Shown: positions 8,755 to 16,619 of the stretch, in pieces | How positions within the stretch are numbered: the stretch's first letter is position 1 | Layout of the letters: every line of letters starts with the position of its first letter | Origin: an uncultured Bacilli bacterium | GTDB lineage: Bacteria > Bacillota_I > Bacilli_A > RF39 > UBA660 | Assembly (NCBI GenBank): GCA_947632625.1 | Contig: CANRPZ010000004.1 | Span: forward strand, 1 to 34,025 | DNA length: 34,025 nt | Direction of reading: 5' to 3' | Program-made: the position numbers and the translations under genes | The notes under the pieces: generated by a model | Databases searched by the model: none | Seen by the model: the letters and a program-made list of their open reading frames with translations, nothing else | Told to the model about the DNA's origin: nothing

Positions 8755-8784
8755 AGTATAAAATACCTAAAAAAATAATACAAT
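8755..8784 (+). promoter_or_regulatory. Candidate sigma-E/sigma-K promoter of sigK
   Basis: AATACAAT (8777-8784) matches the mother-cell -10 consensus CATACAAT at seven of eight positions. An AT-rich AGTATAA (8755-8761), 15 nt upstream, is a weak -35. Bacillus sigK is transcribed by sigma-E and sigma-K, which agrees. No good sigma-A promoter is seen here. Confidence 0.4.
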
Positions 8785-8802
8785 GTAATAAGGATGTGTT
8801 CT

Positions 8803-9498
8803 ATGTTTTTAAGTATTTTAAATTTAATTAAAGATATGCTTTTTTTTACAGGGAGTTATTCCAATAACGTTTTTCCTGAACCCCTTAGCGAAGAAGAAGA
8901 AAAACAAGCAATTTTGGCCATGCAAAACGGTGATAAAAACGCCAGAAATACTTTAATTGAAAGAAATTTACGTTTAGTTGCTCATATTGTTAAAAAATTT
9001 GAAAGTAAAAATATTAGCCAAGATGACTTAATTAGTATTGGTACTATTGGACTCATCAAAGGAATTGATTCGTATAATGACTCTAAAAAAACTAAAATAA
9101 CCACCTACGCGGCTCGTTGTGTCGAAAATGAAATCTTAATGTATTTTCGTAGCAATAAAAAAAGGGAAGGAGACGTTTCTTTAAATGATTCTATTGGTTA
9201 TGATAAAGATGGAAATGAAATTAGTCTAATCGATGTTTTAAAAGACAACACCAATGATTTTGCAGATGTTATTCATACCAAAGACAATATTAAGGATTTA
9301 AATACATATTTGAATTTATTAAATAAAAGAGAAAAAGAAATCATTATAAAACGTTATGGACTTTTAAATCAAAAAGAAAAAACCCAAAAAGAAATTGCGG
9401 GAGAGCTTCATATTTCAAGGAGTTATGTTTCTCGAATAGAAAAAAGAGCACTTACTAAAATGCTCAAAGAATTTATTAAAAACAAAAAGGATTTATAA
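8803..9498 (+). CDS. sigK: Sporulation sigma factor SigK precursor (pro-sigma-K)
   Basis: 231 residues. Start chosen at 8803 because AAGGA (8790-8794) is 8 nt upstream; an ATG at 8794 would overlap it. A hydrophobic leader of about 18 residues ends GS-YSNNVFPEPLS, which aligns with the pro-sequence of Bacillus pro-sigma-K cut by SpoIVFB before the Tyr. Region 2 (RNLRLVAHIVKKF, DLISIGTIGLIKGI, YAARCVENEIL) and region 4.2 (KTQKEIAGELHISRSYVSRIEKR) are complete. It directs late mother-cell transcription (coat, cortex, mother-cell lysis). The gene is not split by a skin-type element. It lies alone on the plus strand, convergent with divIVA. Confidence 0.95.
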   Translation: MFLSILNLIKDMLFFTGSYSNNVFPEPLSEEEEKQAILAMQNGDKNARNTLIERNLRLVAHIVKKFESKNISQDDLISIGTIGLIKGIDSYNDSKKTKITTYAARCVENEILMYFRSNKKREGDVSLNDSIGYDKDGNEISLIDVLKDNTNDFADVIHTKDNIKDLNTYLNLLNKREKEIIIKRYGLLNQKEKTQKEIAGELHISRSYVSRIEKRALTKMLKEFIKNKKDL

Positions 9499-9507
9499 GT
9501 TTAAAAA

Positions 9508-9933
9508 TTAATACTTTTCGGCAATCTCATCAATAACATCCATTTCGGATTCAATAGCTTGTTTAAACTTTCTTTTAAAAGCTACTACTCTACGTTGTAA
9601 TTCCAACGCATCTTTTTCGATTTCATTAGCTCGAATTAAAGCATCATTAATAATACGAGAGCCATTCTTTTTGGCTTCATCTACAATACTTTTTCCTTCT
9701 TCACGAGCCACTCTTTTAATTTGGTTTGAGGTATCCTCGGCAATTAATATTGTTTTGTTTAAGGTATCTTCTAAATTTTGGTATTTGGTTAAATTCATCT
9801 TTAAATTTTCAATTTCCAAATCTTGCTTTTTTAATTTATTTACTAAATTTTCATATTCAATGGTATACTCTCTAACAAAGTTTCTAACCTCTTCTTTACT
9901 ATACCCAAATACACTTGTTCTAAACTTTTTCAT
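9508..9933 (-). CDS. divIVA: Cell-division/polarity protein DivIVA
   Basis: 141 residues from the ATG at 9933, with GAGG 6 nt upstream (a TTG at 9945 is the alternative). The N-terminal domain has the FGYSKEEVRNFV pattern that binds curved membrane, followed by coiled coil to the end (Q/E/K-rich, about 25-140). DivIVA marks division sites and poles. The spacing from sepF is 27 nt, so they form one operon. In Bacillus ylmG and ylmH lie between these two genes; they are absent here. Confidence 0.93.
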   Translation of the reverse strand: MKKFRTSVFGYSKEEVRNFVREYTIEYENLVNKLKKQDLEIENLKMNLTKYQNLEDTLNKTILIAEDTSNQIKRVAREEGKSIVDEAKKNGSRIINDALIRANEIEKDALELQRRVVAFKRKFKQAIESEMDVIDEIAEKY

Positions 9934-9960
9934 ACCTTTCCTCAATTCTAAACAACTTTT

Positions 9961-10365
9961 TTACCATTCAATTTCAGTTTCTTCGTTTTTGGTTTTTTCA
10001 GCATCATCTGAAATTTTACCTTGAATATTAACATTTTTAGGGGTACATAAATAAATGCCTACCCCAATTTTTTGCATCTTGCCTCCAATAGAATAAATGC
10101 AACCACTTAAGAAATCAATAATTCTTTTAGCTTGTGCAGATGTTACTCTTTTTAAATTAACAACTACACTATTTCTATTTTTTAAATGATCGGCAATTTG
10201 TTGGCTTTCAGAATAAGCACGTGGCTCCATCAAAATCATTTTATTGCCCGTTTTATCTGCTTCTTTTAAAGCTTCATCTTCACTTACGGAATAGTATTCA
10301 TCCTCTGTTCCCATTAAGTTATCTTCATCATCTGAAAACATTTTCTTAAGTTTATTTAATACCAT
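9961..10365 (-). CDS. sepF: Cell division protein SepF
   Basis: 134 residues. An amphipathic N-terminal membrane-binding helix (MVLNKLKKMF), an acidic linker (about 11-40) and the C-terminal SepF domain (about 41-125) with PRAYSESQQIADHL, VVVNL and RIIDFLSGCIYSIGG, all typical. SepF tethers FtsZ filaments to the membrane. The start ATG has AGAGGA upstream. It is the first gene of the sepF-divIVA operon, with a good sigma-A promoter just before it. Confidence 0.95.
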   Translation of the reverse strand: MVLNKLKKMFSDDEDNLMGTEDEYYSVSEDEALKEADKTGNKMILMEPRAYSESQQIADHLKNRNSVVVNLKRVTSAQAKRIIDFLSGCIYSIGGKMQKIGVGIYLCTPKNVNIQGKISDDAEKTKNEETEIEW

Positions 10366-10396
10366 GTTTTTTCCTCTTTCCTATTTTACTATATTA

Positions 10397-10425
10397 ATGA
10401 TAGCAAAGAATTCGGTATTTTTCAA
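10397..10425 (-). promoter_or_regulatory. Sigma-A promoter of sepF-divIVA
   Basis: -35 TTGAAA (10425-10420), 17-nt spacer, -10 TATCAT (10402-10397) with TG one base upstream of the -10. It lies between the glyS stop and the sepF start. Confidence 0.7.
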
Positions 10426-10436
10426 TTACTTTCCAT

Positions 10437-11816
10437 TTAAAATTGAATTTTTGTTTCAATATAGGCTTTTATTTCATTAACATTTAATTTAATTTGTTCC
10501 ATTGTATCACGATTACGAATGGTTACAATATTGTTTTCTAAAGTATCATCATCAACGGTTATGCAAAAAGGTGTACCCACTGCATCACATCGGCGATAAC
10601 GCTTTCCAATACTGCCCGCTTCATCATAACTACATGAAAAATCATGACATAAACTAGCATACAAACTTTCTGCTTTTTTTCCATGAACCTTTTTAATTAA
10701 AGGTAGAATAGCCACTTTATTAGGAGCAAGATAAGGGTGAATTTTTAAAACCTCGCGCTCTTCGCCATTTTCTAAAATTTCTTTATGATAGGCATCCGTT
10801 AAAATAGCCAAAACCAAACGATCAACACCTACAGATGGTTCAATAACAAAAGGAAGATACTTTTCATTTGTTTCAGGATCTAAATATCTTAAATCCGTTT
10901 TAGCGTGTTCCATATGAACCCCTAAATCATAATCGGTTCGATCGGCGATTCCCCAAAGTTCGCCCCAACCCATAGAAAATAAATATTCGATATCGGTAGT
11001 GGCTTTACTATAGAAAGATAACTCTTCTTTCGCATGATCACGAAATCTTAAATTTTCTTTTTGTAACCCTAAATCTTTCAAAAAGTCCATACAGTAATTT
11101 TTCCAATAACCAAACCATTCTAAATCCGTATTTGGTTTGCAAAAGAACTCCAATTCCATTTGTTCAAATTCACGTGTTCTAAAAATAAAGTTACCAGGTG
11201 TAATCTCATTACGAAAACTTTTTCCTATTTGACCAATTCCAAAAGGAACTTTTGCTCTCATACTCCTTTGGACATTCAAAAAATTAACGAATATCCCTTG
11301 AGCGGTTTCTCCACGTAAATAAACTTTGCTTTTCGCTTCTTCTGTAACACCTTGGTGCGTTTCAAATAAAAGATTAAATTTACGAATCGGCGTAAAATCA
11401 CACGCTCCACATTTTGGACAAGGAATATGATTTTCTTTTATATAATTCTCCATTTTTTCTTGTTCCCAACCATCAGCTGTAACACTACCCTTGGTAAAAT
11501 CTTCGATTAACTTATCCGCTCTTTCACGACTCTTACATTTTTTACAATCAATTAAAGGATCAGCAAAAGAGGCAACATGTCCACTTGCTACCCATACCTC
11601 GGGATTCATTAAAATAGCTGAATCAAGTCCATAATTATATAAATTTTCTTGGATAAAACGTTTCCACCAAGCATTTTTTATGTTATTTTTTATTTCTCTA
11701 CCAAGTGGCCCATAATCCCAAGTATTCGATAAACCTCCATAAATTTCACTACCTTGAAAGATAAAACCATATTGCTTACAATAGTTCATTAAATCTTCCA
11801 TTTTTATTTTTTCCAT
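10437..11816 (-). CDS. glyS: Glycyl-tRNA synthetase (dimeric alpha2 type)
   Basis: 459 residues from the ATG at 11816, with AGGAGGAGA directly upstream; the frame is open further but enters the T-box leader. Class II motifs are present: FRNEITPGNFIFRTREFEQ (motif 2 region) and EPSVGVDRLVLAIL (motif 3). A zinc-ribbon-like pair, CKKC and CPKC, lies in the insertion. This is the single-chain eukaryote-like enzyme (GlyQS/GRS1 type), not the two-subunit GlyQ/GlyS of Bacillus. It charges tRNA-Gly. Expression is controlled by the upstream T-box. It follows recO as glyQ-glyS does in Bacillus. Confidence 0.97.
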   Translation of the reverse strand: MEKIKMEDLMNYCKQYGFIFQGSEIYGGLSNTWDYGPLGREIKNNIKNAWWKRFIQENLYNYGLDSAILMNPEVWVASGHVASFADPLIDCKKCKSRERADKLIEDFTKGSVTADGWEQEKMENYIKENHIPCPKCGACDFTPIRKFNLLFETHQGVTEEAKSKVYLRGETAQGIFVNFLNVQRSMRAKVPFGIGQIGKSFRNEITPGNFIFRTREFEQMELEFFCKPNTDLEWFGYWKNYCMDFLKDLGLQKENLRFRDHAKEELSFYSKATTDIEYLFSMGWGELWGIADRTDYDLGVHMEHAKTDLRYLDPETNEKYLPFVIEPSVGVDRLVLAILTDAYHKEILENGEEREVLKIHPYLAPNKVAILPLIKKVHGKKAESLYASLCHDFSCSYDEAGSIGKRYRRCDAVGTPFCITVDDDTLENNIVTIRNRDTMEQIKLNVNEIKAYIETKIQF

Positions 11817-11829
11817 CTTTTCTCCTCCT

Positions 11830-11958
11830 AAAAATAAAAATACTAAAGAACAAACATAGGGACGAATAAAAATCCGCGGTTCCACCCTACTTATTCTTTA
11901 GTAGAATCTCTTTTTTTATATAACTCCGAGTTTTCCCATCACTCATCAACGTTTGTAT
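11830..11958 (-). promoter_or_regulatory. T-box riboswitch (glycyl) with very short Stem I
   Basis: The T-box core AGGGTGGAACCGCGG (11888-11874) is exact. The terminator pairs 11903-11885 with 11861-11841 (10 bp plus 5 bp around a small internal loop), followed by a U-run (11840-11830). The antiterminator can pair GAATAA with TTATTC flanking the core. Upstream, 11953-11922 folds as a K-turn hairpin: AAC/GTT stem, three-base bulge GTT, tandem G-A pairs, TGAGT/ACTCG stem and a 9-nt loop GATGGGAAA. This hairpin is the only candidate Stem I; the loop offers GGG or GGA as a glycine specifier. There is no Stem II and no distal Stem I loop. Confidence 0.88.
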
Positions 11959-11964
11959 AATTAA

Positions 11965-11993
11965 ATTATATGCAATAACAAGTTGAATTGCAA
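11965..11993 (-). promoter_or_regulatory. Sigma-A promoter of glyS
   Basis: -35 TTGCAA (11993-11988), 17-nt spacer, -10 TATAAT (11970-11965) with TG one base upstream. The start point should lie near 11958, only a few bases before the K-turn hairpin of the T-box. Confidence 0.8.
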
Positions 11994-12014
11994 GTTTTTT
12001 TCTACTTTTCTTAA

Positions 12015-12746
12015 TTATAAAGAAAGCATTTTATTTAAAAACTTTTTACTATTCAAAAATAAACCCGTGTATCTTTCATAATAGCGATTTATAAAAAAGT
12101 TTATCTCTCTTACGATTGTATCACTAATTTTTAAATCCCGAATAGAAGAAATTTCGATATAGTAGTACATTCGAATTAACTGCACGGTTTTTTTACTTAC
12201 AAGTATTTGATTTGTAAAACATCTCTTACACACATACCCTCCAATATCAGCATCTAAAGTGACAATATCCGTTTTATTTCCACACAAAATACAAGAATCC
12301 AATTCTAAACCGACACCTAAAAAAGGCAAGTATTTTAATTCTAAAATATTGGTAATGACAAGAGGATTTAATCCTTCATTAATCTTTTTAATTCCCTCTA
12401 TAAATAATGTATATAAAATTTTTTCTTCACTTTGTTTATACACTTGCGTTGTTAATTCCGTTAAATAGTTTAAATAACTAATTAATAGAATATCACTTTT
12501 AATCGTTTTAAAATCCTCTATTACATCCACATCCTTTAAAATAGATAATTTATCTTCTTTATAATACAAATAAAAAAACCCATAAGTAAATTTTATGGTT
12601 AAAGCTCTTAATGGACTTTTCATGGATTTAACTCCTTTACATAATACACCAATAAGTCCATATTCCTTTGTTAAAATTTGAATTATTTTTGAGGTATCTT
12701 TAAAAGGAGTTTCACTTACGATTATCCCTTCTACTTTCGTTATCAT
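12015..12746 (-). CDS. recO: DNA repair protein RecO
   Basis: 243 residues from the ATG at 12746 with AAGGTGA 6 nt upstream; a longer frame to 12770 has no Shine-Dalgarno. N-terminal OB fold (about 1-75, with EGIIVSETPFKDTSKII and GVKS), helical middle, and a C-terminal zinc-binding set CILC ... CKRC (about 154-175). RecO loads RecA on SSB-covered DNA together with RecF/RecR. Its start lies inside yqzL (35-nt overlap), so translation is coupled. Confidence 0.95.
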   Translation of the reverse strand: MITKVEGIIVSETPFKDTSKIIQILTKEYGLIGVLCKGVKSMKSPLRALTIKFTYGFFYLYYKEDKLSILKDVDVIEDFKTIKSDILLISYLNYLTELTTQVYKQSEEKILYTLFIEGIKKINEGLNPLVITNILELKYLPFLGVGLELDSCILCGNKTDIVTLDADIGGYVCKRCFTNQILVSKKTVQLIRMYYYIEISSIRDLKISDTIVREINFFINRYYERYTGLFLNSKKFLNKMLSL

Positions 12747-12834
12747 TTTCTTCACCTTTTTTTTGGGCATATTCTAAATAATCGACAACTTTGCCACTTT
12801 TTTTAAATTTATCCCATGCATCTTTTTTATTCAT
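12712..12834 (-). CDS. yqzL: YqzL family small protein
   Basis: 40 residues. The pattern AWDKFKKSGKVVDYLEY matches the YqzL family, whose core is W-x-x-F-x-x-(T/S)-G-x-V-x-x-Y-L-x-Y, and the position between era and recO is the same as in Bacillus. The C-terminal half is charged and degenerate, because it shares DNA with the 5' end of recO in another frame (35 nt). AGAGGA lies 7 nt before the ATG. Function is unknown in all species. Stop is TGA. Confidence 0.85.
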   Translation of the reverse strand: MNKKDAWDKFKKSGKVVDYLEYAQKKGEENDNESRRDNRK

Positions 12835-12839
12835 TTTTA

Positions 12840-12870
12840 AATCCTCTTTTCTATTTATATAATGAGGATT
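12840..12870 (-). promoter_or_regulatory. Hairpin covering the yqzL ribosome binding site
   Basis: AATCCTC (12870-12864) can pair with GAGGATT (12846-12840), which includes the yqzL Shine-Dalgarno; the loop is 17 nt. It lacks a U-run of terminator quality. It may limit yqzL-recO translation unless ribosomes finishing era open it. Inference only. Confidence 0.35.
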
Positions 12871-12881
12871 CTTTTTAAATT

Positions 12882-13766
12882 TTATTCATTTTCATTGAAA
12901 CCAAGTTCATGTAGTACTTTTTCTTTATCTCTCCATCTTTTTATCGTTTTAACATAAAGCTCCAAATAAACCTTTTTACCAAGCATTTCTTCTATCTCTT
13001 GTCGAGCAAGGGTTCCAACTAATTTTAATCTTTCCCCGTTTTTGCCAATCACAATTTTTTTAATGCTATCTCTTTCCACGATAATATCAACATTAATAAA
13101 AATCATATTTTCTTTTTCTTGATAATTAGAGGTTACACAAGTTAAACAATGAGGCACCTCTTCTATTGTGTTTTCCAATAATTTTTCTCGAACAATTTCA
13201 CTAATCATAAAATAAGGGGTATTACTCGTTACAACCGCATCATCAAAATATTTTACATTATCCGTTAAATATTTTTTAATTAATTTAATTAAAAGTTCAA
13301 TATTCTCTTTTTTAAGAGCACTAACTGGAATAATATCAGCAAAAGGATACAAATCTTTATAAGAATCAATAACTTTAAGAATTTGTTCATTTTTAATTTT
13401 ATCAATCTTATTTAATACTAAAATTACCGGTACTTTAGAATTTTTTAAAGTTTCTAAAATAAACAAATCCCCTTTTCCAAGTTCTTCTGAAGCATCCGTT
13501 AAAAACAAAATTGTATCGACATCGTGTATTAAAGATAGGGCTTGTTTATTTAAAATTTTTCCTAAACGACTTTTGGGTTTATGAATACCGGGAGTATCCA
13601 CAAAAACAATTTGGGTATCCTCTTCATTATAAATACCTTGTATAATATTGCGAGTTGTTTGAGCTTTATCACTCGTAATCGCAATTTTATGACTTACTAA
13701 AGAATTTAATAAAGTACTCTTCCCAACATTCGGGCGTCCAATAATACTTACAAAACCACTTTTCAT
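12882..13766 (-). CDS. era: GTPase Era
   Basis: 294 residues, normal length. G1 GRPNVGKST (10-18), G2 with TTRN, G3 DTPG, G4 NKID and G5 SALK are intact. The C-terminal KH domain contains VIVERDSIKKIVIGKNGERLK (key GxxG is GKNG) that binds the 3' end of 16S rRNA. It is a 30S assembly checkpoint. GGAG lies 9 nt before the ATG; the gap to dgkA is 12 nt. In Bacillus cdd lies between dgkA and era; it is absent here. Confidence 0.97.
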   Translation of the reverse strand: MKSGFVSIIGRPNVGKSTLLNSLVSHKIAITSDKAQTTRNIIQGIYNEEDTQIVFVDTPGIHKPKSRLGKILNKQALSLIHDVDTILFLTDASEELGKGDLFILETLKNSKVPVILVLNKIDKIKNEQILKVIDSYKDLYPFADIIPVSALKKENIELLIKLIKKYLTDNVKYFDDAVVTSNTPYFMISEIVREKLLENTIEEVPHCLTCVTSNYQEKENMIFINVDIIVERDSIKKIVIGKNGERLKLVGTLARQEIEEMLGKKVYLELYVKTIKRWRDKEKVLHELGFNENE

Positions 13767-13778
13767 ACAACAACACTC

Positions 13779-14180
13779 CTATATTCCAAATACTTTCATA
13801 AAATAAGGTCCAAAAACAAATAGACAGATAACAATGGCCACTAAAGTCATAATAAAACTAGCAGCACTCCCACAGTCTTTGGCAATTTTAGCTAGGGGAT
13901 GCACCTCTAAAGTAACTAAATCAACCGCAGCTTCAATCGCTGTATTAATAAGTTCCATCCCTAAAATTACACCTAAAGCAATAAAAACAATGGCCCACTC
14001 GGATAACTTAATTCGAAAAATAATTCCTAAAGAAATCGCAAAAATCGTTGCAATGGCATGAACCCATAGACTTTGTTCATAACGATAGGCATAAATTAAA
14101 CCTTCTAAAGAAAACTTTATACTATTAAAAAAACGTTTTATTCCCTTTTTCTTTATATCATCTCTTGATATTTGCGCCAT
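13779..14180 (-). CDS. dgkA: Diacylglycerol/undecaprenol kinase (DgkA family)
   Basis: 133 residues, integral membrane with three TM segments (about 40-56, 60-80, 106-128). The family signature GMELINTAIEAAVDL and the following AKIAKDCGSAA carry the catalytic and metal residues (Glu, Asn, Glu, Asp). Gram-positive members phosphorylate undecaprenol, recycling the lipid carrier for wall synthesis. It overlaps the end of ybeY by 23 nt, which indicates translational coupling, and is followed by era. Confidence 0.94.
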   Translation of the reverse strand: MAQISRDDIKKKGIKRFFNSIKFSLEGLIYAYRYEQSLWVHAIATIFAISLGIIFRIKLSEWAIVFIALGVILGMELINTAIEAAVDLVTLEVHPLAKIAKDCGSAASFIMTLVAIVICLFVFGPYFMKVFGI

Positions 14181-14595
14181 TTAAAATCAACTCCTGTTTT
14201 GCAAACATAATTGCTTCCTCTTCTTTTTTTATATGATCGTATCCAAGTAAATGCAAGAGTCCATGAACCGTTAAAAAGGCAAGTTCCCTTTTACTCGAAT
14301 GTCCATAACTTTTCGCTTGTTCAAGCATTCTTGGAATACAAATATAAATATCTCCGAGTACTCTTAATTTTGAATGAAGAAAAGAAGCATCTTCAAAAGC
14401 AAAACTTATCACATCCGTTACACAATCTCGATTTCGATACTCTTTATTTAACTTTTTTATCTCTTCTTCTCCTACAAAAGTAATTGAAAAAACCGCATGT
14501 CGAACTTTTTCTAATTTCAAAGTTTTTTTAATGACTTTATTTAAATAAGAAAAATCTTCTTGATATCCATAAAGATTATTAATTGTGTATTCCAT
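14158..14595 (-). CDS. ybeY: Endoribonuclease YbeY (16S rRNA maturation)
   Basis: 145 residues. The zinc motif HGLLHLLGYDH (His-x3-His-x5-His) lies at about 110-120, preceded by TDVISFAF and LGDIYIC, both typical. YbeY trims the 3' end of 16S rRNA and takes part in ribosome quality control, acting alongside Era, its neighbour. The start ATG abuts the stop of the VanZ-like gene directly, so translation is probably reinitiated. Confidence 0.96.
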   Translation of the reverse strand: MEYTINNLYGYQEDFSYLNKVIKKTLKLEKVRHAVFSITFVGEEEIKKLNKEYRNRDCVTDVISFAFEDASFLHSKLRVLGDIYICIPRMLEQAKSYGHSSKRELAFLTVHGLLHLLGYDHIKKEEEAIMFAKQELILNGANIKR

Positions 14596-15213
14596 TTAAA
14601 ACCACCCAAGCCCAATTACATTTGAAAAATAGTATACCACAATTATGAAGATGAAGATACATAAAACGTTATAAAACAAATCACTTTGGAAAAAACGGGG
14701 AAGATGCTTTTTAATCGCGGTAAGTCCGATATAAAGTAAAAAGCCAATGATACTCCCAACAACATTTAATAAAATATCATCAATATCTAATGATCTACCT
14801 ATTCTTAATTGGACGAGTTCAACAGTTAAACTCGTTAATATACTAATAAATAAAATATGAGATACTTTATTTGCTTTTATATAACCGGAAACAAAATAAC
14901 CAAAGGGTACAAAGATTAAAATATTTCCAATTACGTTATAAATAAACAACTTACTACCAATTGGATAACGAAATATTTCCGTAAAAGGAACCAAGTTATA
15001 GCCGCTATTCGTATTTATTTCTGTACTGGTTAAAAGTTCAAAGAGTAAAAGTACATAAATGATAAAAATTAGATTTAAAAATTCTTTATAAAAAACAAAT
15101 TTCTCATGATTAATACGAATATACGATAAACGTATAGCAACAATAACCACCAAAAAAATAATTAACATCGGCCAAATTCCTACTAAAGCATTTGATAAAG
15201 TATCCTCGATCAT
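14596..15213 (-). CDS. VanZ-like membrane protein
   Basis: 205 residues with five to six TM segments (about 13-29, 45-62, 88-108, 117-133, 148-168, 178-200). The family pattern is clear: YNVIGNILIFVPFG, ELVQLRIGRSLDIDDILLNVVGSIIG, with the conserved Asn/Gly, Glu/Gln and Asp-Asp positions. VanZ of enterococci gives low-level teicoplanin resistance; the role of chromosomal relatives is unknown, with a link to cell envelope or to spores inferred. It sits between yqfD and ybeY, abutting both with no spacer, in the place where Bacillus has phoH and pgpH. Confidence 0.85.
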   Translation of the reverse strand: MIEDTLSNALVGIWPMLIIFLVVIVAIRLSYIRINHEKFVFYKEFLNLIFIIYVLLLFELLTSTEINTNSGYNLVPFTEIFRYPIGSKLFIYNVIGNILIFVPFGYFVSGYIKANKVSHILFISILTSLTVELVQLRIGRSLDIDDILLNVVGSIIGFLLYIGLTAIKKHLPRFFQSDLFYNVLCIFIFIIVVYYFSNVIGLGWF

Positions 15214-16365
15214 CTATAGTCCCTCTTTTTCCATCGTTATAGAATATTGTTCCACCGCACTAATATTTTCTATAACAGCATAAAATAAATCTACCTCTAT
15301 TGTACTATCATTTAAAGTATTTTTCAAAACTTTTCGTAATTTTATTCGTTCTTTTTCTAAAAAATTGGTTTCTATTTTTTGATCGGCCAGTTCAATTGCC
15401 CTTTTCGTGCCACTTTCCAAAGTATACTGATTTTCTTCTTCCCTAATCTCACTTTCAATATCCAAATAAAAAGTAAAATTAAAAAAGTGAAACAATGGCT
15501 TACTTTCCGTTTCGTAATTTGAAAGACGCCCCCTTAACAACTTATACTTTCCACTATCCGTCTCGATACTAAAATTCCATCTTTTCTTACCGGTTTTTTC
15601 CGTCGTTTTATAATGTATAGGTAAACTTACATGACTTTCGTACCAAACCTCGGCGTACACATTACCACTAGCACAAACATTCCCTTTTATCTCTTCATTC
15701 ATTTTAATTTCTCCGCTAATCAATATGTCCCCTTCTTTTACATACTGATCCGTATGCACTAAAATATCCCCTTTAGTACTTGTAACATTATTAATAATTC
15801 CACTTTTTTTAGCAACGATATGACAATACTTTTCTTCATCGTTTACATTCTTAATAATACGCTCTTCAATTCGTACCACATATTTCATACCAATCGATTC
15901 AATTTCTATCCACTCCAATCGGTCTTTATACATAGCTAAAATTTTTTCTTTACTTTCCTTTAAAGTATGATAATCTTTTTTTAAACTCCAAATGCGAATT
16001 CCTTCTTGATCTAATGCTTTACTTACCAACTCGCGTATTTCTTTATTGGAATGGATCACCTCTACTTTTACAATAATTTGACTAAAAAAATTTGTAAAAA
16101 ACAAAAAACAAAGAACGGCGATTACTTTTAAAGGTGTAATTGCCCTTTTTAATTTAAAAATACCACTATCCCCTACATAATAAAAAGAATCCGTAACAAT
16201 ATTCTTTTTTATTTTTTCATAATCTTCATACGTTACTTTTAAATAAATTTCCTCATTTTTTTTTACAATATCATAAACATTTATATGATTTTTATATAAT
16301 TTTACGAGAAGGCGATTTTGATTCTTTACTTTTCCTTTAATATATACATAATGCTTTAAATTCAT
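15214..16365 (-). CDS. yqfD: Sporulation protein YqfD
   Basis: 383 residues. One TM segment at about 78-98; the part before it is basic and the part after it is a long extracytoplasmic (forespore-facing) region rich in beta strands, with the family features WIEIES/G-x-x-Y and IVAKKSGIINNVTSTKGDILV (about 183-203). YqfD is a conserved sporulation protein made in the mother cell under sigma-E. The ATG overlaps the yqfC stop (ATGA), and the VanZ-like gene starts right after the stop. Confidence 0.93.
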   Translation of the reverse strand: MNLKHYVYIKGKVKNQNRLLVKLYKNHINVYDIVKKNEEIYLKVTYEDYEKIKKNIVTDSFYYVGDSGIFKLKRAITPLKVIAVLCFLFFTNFFSQIIVKVEVIHSNKEIRELVSKALDQEGIRIWSLKKDYHTLKESKEKILAMYKDRLEWIEIESIGMKYVVRIEERIIKNVNDEEKYCHIVAKKSGIINNVTSTKGDILVHTDQYVKEGDILISGEIKMNEEIKGNVCASGNVYAEVWYESHVSLPIHYKTTEKTGKKRWNFSIETDSGKYKLLRGRLSNYETESKPLFHFFNFTFYLDIESEIREEENQYTLESGTKRAIELADQKIETNFLEKERIKLRKVLKNTLNDSTIEVDLFYAVIENISAVEQYSITMEKEGL

Positions 16366-16604
16366 CTTAAAAACCTCACCTCATCTATTTCTCCCTCAAT
16401 CAATATTTCCCTTTTTTCTAATTGCTTGACAACAAAATGATTTCCGGTTAATACCAATTGAAATTTAGACATTTGCAAGGCTATTTCCTTCTCATTTAAT
16501 TTTAAAATATCAATATAATTAAATACATGAATACAATTTTCAAAAAAATCAATCGAATAAGAACAATCCATTAAAAAATTTTTCATCGTTTCATACAAAT
16601 GCAT
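16362..16604 (-). CDS. yqfC: Sporulation protein YqfC
   Basis: 80 residues. The beta-rich pattern (IHVFNYIDILKLNEKEIAL, LVLTGNHFVVKQLEKREILIEGEIDEV) is that of YqfC/YabP proteins, which are small sporulation proteins expressed under sigma-E. The start has AGGTGA 4 nt before ATG; the stop overlaps yqfD by 4 nt. It is the first gene of the run yqfC-yqfD-vanZ-ybeY-dgkA-era-yqzL-recO, so essential genes lie behind sporulation genes and presumably have internal promoters. Confidence 0.9.
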   Translation of the reverse strand: MHLYETMKNFLMDCSYSIDFFENCIHVFNYIDILKLNEKEIALQMSKFQLVLTGNHFVVKQLEKREILIEGEIDEVRFLR

Positions 16605-16619
16605 AAAATCACCTATAAA

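Noticed and set aside
11821-11885. N-terminal extension of glyS to 11885
   Set aside because: It would translate the T-box terminator region; the ATG at 11816 has the AGGAGG site and matches family starts.
12470-12740. Plus-strand or longer frames across recO and yqzL
   Set aside because: Shadows of recO; no ribosome binding sites or family features.
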